This document shows, piece by piece, positions 1 through 12,800 of a stretch of DNA of 64,000 nucleotides. A program made the translations under genes and the position numbers. The stretch's first letter is position 1. Each line of letters opens with the position of its first letter. Source of the DNA: Corella eumyota (Eukaryota; Chordata; Ascidiacea; Phlebobranchia; Corellidae); NCBI GenBank assembly GCA_963082875.1, contig OY720097.1, forward strand, positions 3,968,001 through 4,032,000, written 5' to 3'. Below the pieces are notes generated by a model. The model saw nothing but the letters and a program-made list of their open reading frames with translations. It did no database searches and had not been told where the DNA came from.

Positions 1-141
1 AAAATATATTTAAATGCTAAAAAAGTTGTTGTTTGTGACAGGATCTTACACCTAAAAAATTCAAAACAATAAATAAGTTAAAAGTCCAAACAAATTTTTT
101 GATTACATTATTTTTAATTTACATAATACAATAGAACTAAC

Positions 142-525
142 CTGTAACTTTTGTACAGCGGCAAGTGATGTTAAAAAAATAGCTGCTTGGCAGTTTACTG
201 TTTTGTTAAGTTCATCTTGAGGCCCATTTTCACATATTCTCAGCACATCAAAATGTAAAATCTCGGAGGCAATTTGAAACATTTCTTTTACGTTCGGATA
301 CTCTAAAAACCTGGATACCATTCCAACTCTTTGACTTCCCTGACCACTAAATAATAAAATACTTTGATCTCTTGCATCTACTTTGATTGGTTTTGGCTGA
401 TCCTCTGTGGACAAAGCATCTTGAATTAGAGTTGGTATGTCATCAGTCGAAGTGGAGGAAAATCGAACAAGTTTTCTGCAGTAAACACAATTAAAGTTTC
501 TTAAGCTTTGCATTAACTTAGACAT
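142..525 (-). CDS. MCAT: Mitochondrial malonyl-CoA:ACP transacylase, first coding exon (partial)
   Basis: This exon encodes the N-terminus of the enzyme that loads malonyl groups onto acyl carrier protein in mitochondrial type II fatty acid synthesis. The ATG at 525 opens a basic, serine-rich stretch suited to a mitochondrial presequence. The transacylase fold then begins with the family signature LLFSGQGSQRVGM near residue 57, followed by a conserved block (ICENGPQDELNKTVNCQAA). The exon ends at a GT donor just below 142, after 128 complete codons. The catalytic serine (GxSxG) lies in exons beyond the left edge. The AAR2 gene on the same strand ends about 230 bp upstream of this ATG. Family assignment is strong. 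The start is the only ATG before the conserved block with a plausible presequence. Confidence 0.88.
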
Positions 526-754
526 ATTGCCAAACTAATATGATTGGTAACCTAAACACAAAATAGTTATGTTAAAAAAATACATACATTTAAGCAATGT
601 GTTTCTTTAAAAAAATCGTTTAAATATACATAACACTCAACACTTTAATTATTCCAAATGAAAAATTTTATAAATTCCAAAACTGAATTAAAAGTGTTCA
701 TAGTCAAGTTTGTTTTTGTAAAATATTTGGTGTAAATAATAAATAAATGAGAAA
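526..754. other. Short spacer between AAR2 and MCAT
   Basis: AT-rich spacer between two genes on the same strand. It would hold the AAR2 3' UTR and the MCAT 5' region. No clear trans-splice acceptor or other feature could be singled out, so I do not call the pair an operon. Confidence 0.4.
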
Positions 755-1825
755 TTAATTTGTAATTTCAACATTGGAATCGTTTGATTCCAGTTCAACT
801 ACAACAGGAGCCCAGTCTTCTGGTTCTTTGTTAAATTTCCATTTAAATTTTTTAGTGAGATATTTTTCAAACTGCTTTGCTCTTTTAGTGAGTTTTTCGT
901 CTTTACAGTTTTGGTGAATATTTGCAAAAAACACAGTTAAAGTTGTGACTAAAAAGTTATTTGAAGAAACAATATCAACAAAAAAATCTGAAGGAATTTC
1001 AGTGATTTGATGATACAAAATACCAATAAGATTAGTGGATAAAGTTGAATCTTTTGATATTGTATTCTCGCATGAAGTAAGAACATGCAATAACTTCCGC
1101 CAATGCTCAAAAGCATCGAAGACTTGTCCCAAAATAAAACAAATAAATGCAAACTGCAGTTCACCCAATATGTCATTGGTTTCATCATATCTTTTTAATA
1201 AAACCGATAAAACAAATGAGGAATCCATTGAATGCATAGACACTTGTGAAGGACTTGCCCCTTCTGGAAACCACTTCTCGGGTATTTCAGAAAAGCGAAT
1301 CACACTTTCTGGGTTGCTTTGCATCTTTGGGAGCCCATCTTCATCTGTTGAGTTGTCCTTATGTGGTAATAAATCAAGCACTGAGTTGATAACACCATTT
1401 TGGGGTGATAACTTTACAAAAACTGCAGGTGAAATAAAATCAGACATTGCAATCCATTTTTTGAGTGTTTCATATGGATACGCAGCCAGATTTTTGTCAA
1501 GATCTTTAAGATGAGGTCCTAGATCACTTCCTCCAAGATCGTCAACAAGATCCTCACTCGAACTCCAGCGTTTAACTAAAATTTCATGTCTTTTAAAGTC
1601 ATGAAAAAATCCAGTCCTTGGTGCGGGTTGTCCGTCAAATTTGGAGACGGCGCTGTAAAATACAAAGTGAACGCCGGGTGGAATCATTTTCACACCTTTA
1701 AACTTTGGTCCGGTTGCCCAAGAATTCCAGTCAATTCCAAATTCCGTTCCTTCTGGAACATCATGAATAATCAAAAACGCACCTTCTTTAAATAAAGTTT
1801 GTGCAGTACTCTGGTTCATATTCAT
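755..1825 (-). CDS. AAR2: AAR2 splicing factor homologue (U5 snRNP assembly factor)
   Basis: This is a 356-residue protein in one uninterrupted coding exon. AAR2 binds PRP8 in the cytoplasm and accompanies the U5 snRNP during biogenesis before being exchanged for BRR2. The N-terminal half shows the family pattern: a small-residue start, then EGAFLIIHDVPEGTEFGID, a WxxGPKFKGVKMIPPGVHF block and a GFFHDF motif. The helical C-terminal half has the GELQFAFICFILGQVFDAFE type helix expected for AAR2. The length is slightly below that of the human protein (about 384). The first Met is used because it stands directly before the conserved region. The same-strand neighbour upstream is a TIR receptor, with no functional link apparent. 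Confidence 0.93.
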   Translation of the reverse strand: MNMNQSTAQTLFKEGAFLIIHDVPEGTEFGIDWNSWATGPKFKGVKMIPPGVHFVFYSAVSKFDGQPAPRTGFFHDFKRHEILVKRWSSSEDLVDDLGGSDLGPHLKDLDKNLAAYPYETLKKWIAMSDFISPAVFVKLSPQNGVINSVLDLLPHKDNSTDEDGLPKMQSNPESVIRFSEIPEKWFPEGASPSQVSMHSMDSSFVLSVLLKRYDETNDILGELQFAFICFILGQVFDAFEHWRKLLHVLTSCENTISKDSTLSTNLIGILYHQITEIPSDFFVDIVSSNNFLVTTLTVFFANIHQNCKDEKLTKRAKQFEKYLTKKFKWKFNKEPEDWAPVVVELESNDSNVEITN

Positions 1826-2654
1826 TAAATTGTTAATTCCTACTAAAGCTAAAAAACAATACTTTGATTACAACATTTTTATTTCAATTTTAAAAAGTAA
1901 TTTTGAACTAAAATACAGCTTTAAAATTTTATAAAAACTTAAAAATAATTTTACACTCTTTTTAAAGAAATATAAGCCTGTTGAACTACTTCTACGTCAA
2001 CTATGCCTGCCTGACAACCTAAAAAATTAAATTGTGAGCTGACTTTATTAGCACAGCTTGGTTATATTTTATAAACATGTGGTAGTCTTTTTAATTTTAC
2101 CCACGTTTTACTTACGTTCATGTTTACATTTTTTTTACAGAAAAAATTGTCCAGTGTTTCCAAAATATTCCCATTTAATCTCGATAGTCAACAAAATGGA
2201 AACATTATCAATATTTAAGAAATTTATTTAACATTTACACAAATTATTTGCTACCAAAATGCACAACAATAGAAACTTATTAAAAATATAAATATTCACA
2301 AGGCAAATTAAAGAAGATGCAGTTATGACTTAACAACAAAAAAAGCAAAATCGCGCTTGATGAAACAACTAGCAGTATTTATTGATTAGTTTTTGTATAA
2401 CATAACTCAGTCAAAAAACATTAAAGATATAATGCAAAATAATCAAAAAGAAATATTATAAAAAGTATTTAAATTAGGGGGAGGTAATTATGTCTAAATT
2501 GGCAATATTTGGGAAATAATTTTAGTAATCAAAAACGAGTTTAGTTTCAGTGAATATAGAAACAAAGTAATAATTAAAACAATACTAAATGCATGAAAAT
2601 GACAACATATTAAAACAGTTTAAATTAAAACATTTATATTAGTAAAACAGTCAT
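1826..2654. other. Intergenic, AAR2 to TIR receptor
   Basis: About 830 bp of AT-rich sequence containing the AAR2 5' region and the 3' UTR of the receptor gene. I see no open frame, RNA gene or repeat worth calling. Confidence 0.5.
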
Positions 2655-5600
2655 TTAAGTATGATCACCAGTCAATGTGATACTGTAGAAGTCTTTTCTT
2701 GGTTGATATTGATGAACTGTTATCGCGTTTGGATCGTTCCCACCATCTTCGTCGAATTCCATTTGCTAGTTGGTTAAAAATGATTTAATTTTACTGAAAA
2801 GCAGGCATACAAAAGTATTAGGGTACTTTTTTTAGATACTTTTAAATTACCGAAAACTACTTTACCTAATTTACGAATTCTACTAAAAAGCAAATGTCAA
2901 TGTCGGTAAAATAGCGTTTTCGAGCAAATAATTTTCGGTAAAAGTTAAACAATGGCTATTGTAACTAGGCTACGCATTGTAAACATAAAATGATTAAAAG
3001 AAATTTAAAACCAAAACCTACATTGATATTATCTTCCATTTCATTCATAGAAATCTCGTCATCATGCTGTTGAGAGTTTGGTGGTTTACCAAACGAATAT
3101 TTGGTTTCTGTCCCGCCGTAATCTGAGCCCAAATGCACTAAAATTTAATTGAGGTTTCTGATGATAATTTTCAATTAAAAACACACGGTTTAAATTTTGA
3201 TTGCACACCAAAGAGCAGAAAATTATTTAAATATTCTGAACTTACAGTTCGTTTTTTTTCAGGTGATAAATTAGGTAAAACACAAAAAAAATATTTACTT
3301 GATTGTTGGTCGATGCTTTCTGCATCACTTAACATGGGCGACCTCATTCCATTGTTCATTGACATACTCTTATGTTTGGGAGGAAGAAAAAGGCGAAGAT
3401 GACGTAGATTTCTTTGAAATTCTTTTTGTGTTTGAACCAACGGCATAAAAATCTGTTTAAATATTAAAAATGTTATCAACATATTGTATTTATCGATTTA
3501 CTTTTTATTTTTTTATTAGACATCAATAACGTTTACGAGCCATATTATACACAGCATCATTTAGTTTAAATTTTCTGTTTATTATAAGGTTAACTCTTAC
3601 GGTAGGAATGTGACCAATAAGCGAACTGAATGAAGAGAGTTCTCGTTGAATTGAAACGTCACTAATCAAGAACAACATTGGGATATTTAACTCCAAAAGT
3701 TTTCGTAAACCTGTTTATTAAAACACAATTAGTTCTGTAATTAAACTAAAAGAGAACAAAAAAGTGATAAGCACACCTTCAGCCAAGCAGTACATGCACC
3801 ATTCGTTTGTCATATAAGCTGCTGTAAAAACCACGATTAGTCTTCGACTTTTGTTCATTTTATTTTCAACTTCTTTTGAGTAATCTAAAGTAATTAAAAC
3901 AAAGTTAAATTTTAAAAAGTAATTATTTTGAGGTTTATAATTAAATAATAATTTTAATATATATACAGATATTTTAGGAATAGGTTGTATTTAAAATACA
4001 ACATAAATTGGGTAACATAGCTTACCGAGCTGTGGTAGCAAATTTGTATCGTCAACAAATAATTTGTAACCTAGTTTCTTTTCAAGCACGTCGGTTATAT
4101 TTCGCTCAACGAATCGTAAATCGCTGTCACCTTTTCCAATAGATACGTAAGCATCGAATTCCTTTCCATCTATAAATCAAATAAAATGCAATGGCATGCA
4201 TTAAAATGGCATAAAAATATTTGTTTAGCAATAAATTTTGGTCGTTTGAATACCAACATATTTTGATATCTGTAGTCAAACAGAAATAAATAACAAAATC
4301 GAAAATGAATCACAAATTGGTCAACATTCCAACTTAGCGTATAGCTTTTTATTAATTTTATGTGGTTTTAATAGCATGTTGCAATATTTGTTTGATAAAC
4401 ACACCCTAATGCATTACGTTTATTAAATTGTAAAAATGATAGAGAAAGTAAGTTGTTTGACCTACCTTCAATTGAGTTCGAACCGCACGTATCTCTGCAG
4501 GTCAAATAAATTCGTGACTTGTATTTTTTCGTAATAAACAAAGCCAAAAGTACAATGAAAGATACAATCAGAAATATAATAAATCCCTGAACTCCAGTTG
4601 ACATTCCTTCTGTGGTCGGTTGAAGTGCTTAAAATAAAAAAAATTAAAGACTATAGTACATTCTAAACAAAACGTTTATAACTTTAGATATATACTAATA
4701 ATAGCAGAGTGTACTTACATGTGGCATGAATTGTGATTAATTCAATGCAGTTAAAGGTTGCACAATACAGTGTTATATAAAAGTCTTCTTCAAAAACGTT
4801 TACAACAACACTTTCGCCTTTGGCTTTCAATGTTGTGCTGTTACTTATCGGATTGCAAGTATCGTTAAACCATGCCTACAAACAACATGTAAAACTTAAT
4901 AAACTGTTCTCACAACATACTTAATAAACTCATGTAGGGAAACTTAGTGCAACAACAATAATTTTATATCATCAATAATTAACTTAAATTTACATTAGCA
5001 CATTTATTGCCATTGCATTTATTTTAAATAAATAAAGCTAGAATACAGCCAACATTTTTACACGTAGGCCTAAGTGTATTGTATTAAAAAAATTGGATGT
5101 TTTCAGTGAAATCAAATAAAAACTGTCATTTTACAAGTAACTTTAAATTTAAAGGTATTTACTTACAACTACTGAAAGTTGATCATCGTGTGGGCAATTG
5201 CATTCGATTTGAGTCTCAACTTTTGAATTAATGGCAAGTGAAGTGTTTTGTGTGTAAGCATTACAATCTGGAAATCCTGTTTCGCCACTTCTTGTAAAAC
5301 GCTCTAAAACAGAAAGCATGTGGTAATATTAAACATAGCCCAGGCTTTAACGTGGGTTTAGTAATATTTGTAAACCTTGTTTAAAGACTAATACCTTTGT
5401 TCTTTTCAAACCTCACAACATTGGGATTTCCTTTTACATTTTCAAAATCTAATAAAATAAAATAATTCTAGCTCATTTTTGTTGCTTAAGTTTAACACCT
5501 TATTGTCTAACTTTTACATTAACTATTTTCAAAAACTTATGTTAACTTTAGTCTAAATTAAAGACTCTGTTAGCAATTTAAAACTTATTAGAAAAACAAA

Positions 5601-5670
5601 TTAGTTTACCTTGAAAAGCATGTACTGATAATAACAGTTGTAGCAATATCACAACTTGTACAAATATCAT
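2655..5670 (-). CDS. Single-Ig TIR-domain receptor (IL-1 receptor/SIGIRR-like)
   Basis: Eleven exons with matching phases: 5610-5670, 5395-5448, 5167-5303, 4719-4875, 4466-4627, 4026-4169, 3777-3884, 3601-3710, 3299-3452, 3022-3137 and 2655-2765, giving 437 residues. The first exon is a signal peptide (MIFVQVVILLQLLLSVHAF). An Ig-like ectodomain follows, with a cysteine in IECNC, a tryptophan in VVAWF and a closing YITLYC. One membrane span (about residues 151-170, FIIFLIVSFIVLLALFI) leads to a TIR domain from about 191. TIR box 1 is EFDAYVSI, the box 2 region is GYKLFVDDTNLLPQ, and SRRLIVVFTAAYM is the following strand. The TIR resembles IL-1R/IL1RAP more than Toll, so a signalling or decoy receptor of the IL-1R family is inferred. 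The tail adds about 90 acidic, Ser-rich residues. The box 3 Phe-Trp is not evident. The ligand is unknown. Confidence 0.82.
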
Positions 5671-6859
5671 AACTGTTTCCTGTATTCTCAACAGCGCATT
5701 TACATAAATGTACGAATTCAACTTGGGAAATTTTAGAGTGCCTTGGCACTGCTACTCACCTGACTTGCCATTAATAATTACCTAATTCTTTACTTTACTA
5801 CGTAATGGGTAAATAAAACGCGACACAAAATTTCTAGGCTATCGCTATAAACAATGAAAACGTATGTTGTAATGTAAGACCATGTTAATAAAAAAACTTT
5901 TATGACCGTAAATTTTTTTTTACCTAATTCCAAAATATATAATTTATACACAAAAACCTTAGTAATTTATTTGCTGCTTTTATATCGTTGCTAAGTTAAA
6001 TGTATTACAATTTTGTATTTAAATTCGACTGGGTTGACGTACGCCCTTTTTTAATATCAAAAAACTATTAACCTCAACTTTGGATTTTATGTACAGAGAA
6101 TGTATGCAACAAGATTATATACTTAAATATAGTAATTTAAGACTTTTTATATTTTCAATTAAACTTTAATTTCGACGTGGTATAGGGCCTTTAAATAAAT
6201 CTTAAATCAAAAATTTGTAGATCCAGATAATAAAATTGTTTATTGGAACAATTAATATCATCGACCAAATTAATCACAGCAAAACAAAACTGAAAACAAA
6301 ACTGGATTTTTTTTTATAATTTTATGATATTAGACTTACGAGGATATACCAAAAATAAGAAAAAAAAACAGACACTAATAACACCATGCAAAATCAAGGA
6401 AAATAATTAAATAGAATTTTTGTGTTTTTTTGTTAATAAAGCCAATATAATACTTTACATATGTGCAGTTAGAACAATAATTTAGAATTTTTCTAGACGA
6501 TACAACGTTATTTAATAAATTAAAACAAAAACTACAAACGTACAACGATTGAACAAAGCAACTAGTTAATTCATAAAGAATTTGTCTTATGAAAATATAA
6601 AGATTGGAAGCGTTAAAATACTAAAGCGCAGAAAAAAATGCATTGAATGGCTTTAAGAAAACTGTTAGTTGGGGCAAGTTAGTTTTAATGTTATAGTTCC
6701 GTTTTGCACGTGAAGAAAAAAGTTATTAAAAATTTTCTGATAAAAATATATCAAAGCTTTGTTAAAAGAATATCTAATATTATTATACCCGCTTACAAAA
6801 CTTTAAGCACACACACACGTTTAAACATAAAACTTTAACACGCTGATAAAATATAGAGT
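5671..6859. other. Intergenic, TIR receptor 5' side to CPT1 3' end
   Basis: About 1.2 kb of AT-rich sequence with long A and T runs. It should contain the receptor promoter (right of 5670) and the CPT1 3' UTR. No gene, RNA or clear repeat is recognised. Confidence 0.5.
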
Positions 6860-9800
6860 TTATTTTTTAACTTTTTCACATAGATCACGAATATCTAACA
6901 ACGCCTTCTCAATATTCTTCGTAAAACGCTCTGAATCCTAAAAAAAATTATTTGTAAAAAATAGAAATTTTAAAATCGCGAAAAAATTTCACAGTTTTTG
7001 GTCAACTTACTGTTTCAAGTGAGGAATATTTGCTCGAAACGTGAAACATGATTAGATTCTCATGACAAATAATGTAACTGACTCCATAACCATCATCAGC
7101 AACCTATATATATGGTAAAACAGGATTCAACAAAATGTGACAAATTAAATAAAATTATTAAAAAAAGATTGCTTAAAGATGTTGCCAATATAATATATAA
7201 ATCAATAAATTACAATTATTAATTGTTTTTTCAGTTTTTAAATAAATATTTATAATAAATTATTAAATTAAATTTTGCAAAATAATAAAAACACCAAACA
7301 CAATGTAACACACACTTTCACACACTATCACACAGTTTGATATTATTGGCATGCAAATTGGACACACCAAATTTGTAAAATAACTAAGGCAATTTAGCAA
7401 AGCAAAAGTAACATAAACCCACCTTAACAAAATTACAAAATCATGATTTTTTGAACTATTCGCACTAAAATTAAATGCAGCCACCAAAAAAATTAATTAT
7501 TAATTGGTTGAAAATTTAAAATTAATAATTGTAAATTAGATTTGACATTATGTCAGCCACTAAAATCAGCCATGCAATTTAGAGCAGTAGTTGAAGAAAT
7601 GTGATGTGTGTAACCTTTAAAATGTGTACTAAAAATCCAAAATGTAGAAAAAAATATTGAGTGTAAATATAAACTGAAATGTGGGCCCTTAAACAAACTT
7701 AAATTCATGTTAATAAATTTCACATACCCATTTATTTACTTTCATATATCATGCACTTTATACTACTATCATATTCAAACCAAAGCATTTTTTCAGTCAA
7801 AGGTTTCCATGCTATATCATTAAAAACCACAACCCATACTTATACCAAGAATTAATCTACAATGACAAAACTTTGAAAAATCTAAAATTAAACAAGCAAT
7901 ACTCCAATACTGAAATCAGACAAATTATTTAAAATTTGTTATTAGTACTAAATCATTGGAAGATAGAAAATACTTGTATTTCTGAATAAATAACTAAAAG
8001 TAGTGCTAAACTAAAATTGTATTTCTGTTTTAATAGTTGTTAGTAAAAAGCTAAGCAAAGATTTAACCATGCTGTTACATTTTTAAAAACTGATCTTTTA
8101 AAAAAAATTAAGTTTTAGTACTTTTTAAACTAGATACAAAATGCATGTTCTATAAGTTGTGAAACTTCGTTAAATTTTTGAGCTTGCATGCGCAAAACTG
8201 TATAATGCTCTGCAATCTATTTGATATAAACATTTTGAGAAAGCAAATGAAATACTTCATGCAAAACTCTGAAAAGTTTAATCATTTACAGTGCTGTTTA
8301 TAAAAACTAGTCAAACTGTATGTAAGTTATACTAAGGTAAGATCTAAAAAATGAAATCTAATTGCTATTTAACACAACTGCAAGCCTAGAAGGTTGATAA
8401 GTTCAGAACAAAGCACATGCAATGCCAATAATATCATAACATTAACTTTTCCATGCCAGCATAGAAAACCAAACACGCATAACCCCATTTAAACAAAAAA
8501 GACCAAGTATTCCAACACACAACACTTTGTTTAAGTCGTGGAACCTAGAAACATACCGGGCCGAAACCACCGCCTCCGGACACGAATGACGGATGTTTTT
8601 TCAAATCAATTCGCATTATTTGTTGATGTGGTGTTTGTGAAGTGGACAATCGCCAAGGTTCAGTTAAGACCTAACGGCCACACAAAGAGATAAAAAAGTG
8701 AGAAAGCAAAAGATAAATTAATTGCATGCACAGCTACAGCACCCGTTAAAAAAAAGCGCGATTTTTCTACGATGCGGGGGTCGGGAGCTACTCACCGGGC
8801 CAAACCCTCCCCCGGAAGATTCTAGAGTGCAACTCGGGTTAAATATTGTTTTTTTAACCCGCTCCATCACTTTACCTTGCTCCATAGAGGTCTGAGAAGT
8901 GGACAAACTCCACTCTTCCCCAAGGACCTAATTTACCCAAATATCTTAGACTTTGTTTCTATGTTTTAAAGTCACTTACTTAATCTTAGTCAATAACAGA
9001 ATAAAGCCAGAAAATAATGAACCCACATTTTCCCTTATTTTAACTTAGTTAATTATGTTTAAATACTTCCAAAAAATTAAATAATTTTTTTTACATTAAA
9101 TTAAATCCTGCATTTAAATTAATTAATCTTAAGTCATATTAACTTTAATGTTATTGCTATAACCAATTTTTATATTAATTTAGTCTTCTTTCTTATACTA
9201 AAATATTAATTATTTAATAAGATTAAAGAGCTACACCAATTTAAGAAGCGGTACTATACACAATTTAGTTTAATCTTAAATTTAAATTACCTTCTGCAAG
9301 AAAGGTGAGTCTAGTTTGAGGTATTTAGAGACAACGTAAAGACAAAACAAGTGTCGATCGATACCTTGTCCTGCCATTGCCTCCTTGTAAGCTACAACAT
9401 GTCTCTCTGCAGCTTTTTTAAACAAGTCATGCTTCTCTTTAGCCTAAAAATTTAATTAATTTTATTGATTCACGTTCTGTAAATACAAGAAATAGATATA
9501 ATACTTAAAGTTATTACTTATGTCAAATGGTGATTAATATTTCAACTAATAATTGTCACGTCAACATTATGTTCAGTGTTTAAATACATAGAATAAAGGA
9601 CATAAGTTTATGGTATGACCCGCATAGAAAGTGTTTTTATTATTTTTATTGTGCACATAAAAACAAAACATTATATACACATAAATAATAAAATAAAATT
9701 TAAATAATTAAATTGAGATACTTCAATTAAAAACGAGGTAAGTAACATTAAACAACTTACAGAAAAATCTGGGTTATCCATAGAGCGAGCAAAAGCTGTC

Positions 9801-12800
9801 ATCTCGGATGAACATGACCTCACAGTTTCTGTTCTTCCTTCTCGGTATAATCTTGTCATGGAAGCCTCATAGGTCAGTGCAAATTTGCCTTTGTCCTGTA
9901 TATAAAATAAACATTAGTACTACAAATCATCAACAAAATTGGTTGTTTAATATAGAATGTAAGTGAGGTATTTTATAAATAAATATGATATTTTTAAGGA
10001 TCTACCTAATAAAAATATCAAATAATACTAAATGGTAAAATGCAGTCTTAATTATGCTAAGATAAGCAACAGATGTTGCTAGAAAAAGGAAACATATTAG
10101 CATCATATTAAACAAAAAAGGAAAAATTAAAAAATGATATTTGATAATTTGCAAGAGACAAAAACAAATTTAGAATTAGCAATACATTTAGGCAACCTAC
10201 TGTATTTAACTAAAAGAACATTATTGCATTCGACAGACAGTTTAATTTGCAATAAATAAATGTCAAATTTAGTTATCTTTATATTTTTTAACGAATAGAA
10301 AATTCTAAAATTGAAATCCAACCAATTATACATCACACCGTGTGTAGATAATCAACTTTTAGTTACTTGTACAATTAAATAAACACAAAGTACTTACCCT
10401 TAAATGTGCCACTTGTAAAGCTGCTTGAATGAAGGCGTCTGGAGAAACCTTAAAAGTTTTCACTAAACCTTTTCCAAAGTGTTTGAAGGGCATAACATGA
10501 AGGTGGACGTCATCAGCTAAGTTCTTTGCAACCTTGAGACTGGCTTCAACCATTTCCTTGCACTAATTAGAAGAAAAAACATTTAAAAATTAATATAATA
10601 AATTTTGTGCCAATTTTATAATTCCTTAGTACCAAAATCTGGTATAAGTAAATATAACTGGGCCTTAATATCATAAGGTAAAGAACAATTATTTCAGTTC
10701 TTACTCATAATTTAGCAATGCACTGCTTAACAAAATCTTGGCATTAAGGCAATATATATTAAACAAACCTAAAAATATCTAAGTCAAAAAATTAAATATA
10801 ATTTATTTTAAACTCGAGAGTTAATTTTTTTTTTTTACATATTAAATTATTACACAAAGAAACTTGTACAAAAAAATTAAAAACGGTCAAATATAGTTAC
10901 ATGTTTAGGCATGTCCCAAGCCAGTCTTTGTGGAGCAAGTGGTCTTGTCATTGGCTCCCCGATCACTTTCCCATTCTCCCGGTATCCCATAAGTTTCTGT
11001 TCCCCGTTTTTCTCGTAACCCATGATTTCGTACCCCAACACAGCTTCAGCAAGGTACCCAATAATTGGGGCATCAGCCCAGGAGTGTTCAGCATTCATCC
11101 CAAATCTTCCGTTCTTGTAAACGATGACGTTGAACGACTTGTCAAACCATCTGTTAACGAATAAAAATTAAAATCAATTAGTAAAAGAAAATATATAATT
11201 TAAGATATAAAAAATGGTGATACATTTACTGTTTTATTTGAAGAAAAAATATTTAAAAATTTAAACAATAAAATAATTAAAATTCTTTTTTGTAATATAT
11301 GACATTATATTTGTGTAGTTATGTAAAAGTTTTCAAAACACATATTGTTTCACAGTAATGTGTTAGATTCTTTTGTTAGTTTAATTATTTTATTATCATA
11401 ACAACAGTTTGTCATTGCTATTTCAGACTTTTTTATTTTTAAAGATTATTTTAAGGTTTTTCTTTACAAGCAAACAAGCCTGTCGTTTTGTTAAATTCGT
11501 GTTTTTATATAGTAACAAATATAACTAGTTTTAAATAGAAGTTACTGGTAATCACATTGATTAACTAATTAATCATTCTTATTTCCGTTAAAAATCATAA
11601 ATGTAATCAACATATTAGTAATTGACTTTAAATCAGGCCTATGACATACCAACATACTATTTGCATATTTAAAAAAAATTTTAGATGCTAAATTTGACCA
11701 ACTATTTTTTAAATTGGGAATAAAAAATAATTAAAAGTCTAAAGGTCTAAATTGCTAAAAATAAAAAAAATTTCAAGAGTGACTTCAGTATTCATGTAAT
11801 AAAAATAAATTTTGGGCCAGTTATATTAAATTTAAAAACTTTTTAAATATTTAAAATGTCTAAAGGCCAAAAGGCAATTAAAGCACTTAAACGAGTATAA
11901 GTAATAAAATATTAATTCCAAAACAATAATTTTTTTGATTTTTTTATTTTCTTTTACCTATCAAAACATTTTCCATGCAAAAGAGATCTTCCGTAAGAAG
12001 TAAGGCCGGACAAATCGCCCTCATTTACTACAAACTCTTCCTCATCTAAAACCAATACAAAAGCAGCTTTCTCTATTGCGTGCAATGATCTTCGATTAAT
12101 CCCATCCGAAAAATACAAAGACCTCGCCTGAAAAAGTCAATTTATAAGTTAAACATTTTTTGAGCTTTTTGGCATTTTCTGATATTTGACCAACAAGTTG
12201 TTAATATTTTACTTTTTTTTACTTTAATTTGTTTTAAAATTTAGGAGTGAAGTACAATTGGTGTGATAAATACGCAGATTAGAATGCTTTGACATTTTTA
12301 AGTAACCTTATTTGGTAATGGTAACAAAACTATATACTATGAGAAAATATATGGTTTTATTAATGACTACTTAGAAATGGCAAAATATCTAGTACACAAT
12401 AATTCAGGTGCTAATTTACAATAAAAGTTAACAAAAAGATTGTTAAACAAATTTATTAGCGTTGAATTTTTCACACCATTCTGTGCATAAACTTTGTTTA
12501 AGTTATTTCATTTTGAAAATAATTTTTTGTATTTATATTAATAAAACTTTATACAGACGAAAGAAATATTTCTAATTCACCTTTGCCCATGGTGTTCTTT
12601 CTGCAGCAGTTAAGGCAGCAAGATGTTGTTCCCCTTCATAAGGTAAACTCTCGTCATCCAAAATTGCCTCGAAAGCAAGTTCTAACTCGCTGGGCTCCAG
12701 CAAAACCCCGTTCTTGTAACAAAACAACTTAAACCATCGGCCCTTGTGGTAAACAGCAATGTGTCGACAATCAGACCAATGATGGATTGCATCTAAAAGT

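Noticed and set aside
1-50. Possible second MCAT exon after an acceptor-like TTTTTTAG
   Set aside because: Joined in the required phase it stops immediately, so the real next exon is probably beyond the left edge.
1035-1514. 159-codon plus-strand open frame
   Set aside because: It lies opposite the AAR2 coding exon and has no recognisable protein character.
142-1825. AAR2-MCAT operon
   Set aside because: Tunicate operons usually have almost no spacer. Here there are about 230 bp and no clear trans-splice acceptor.
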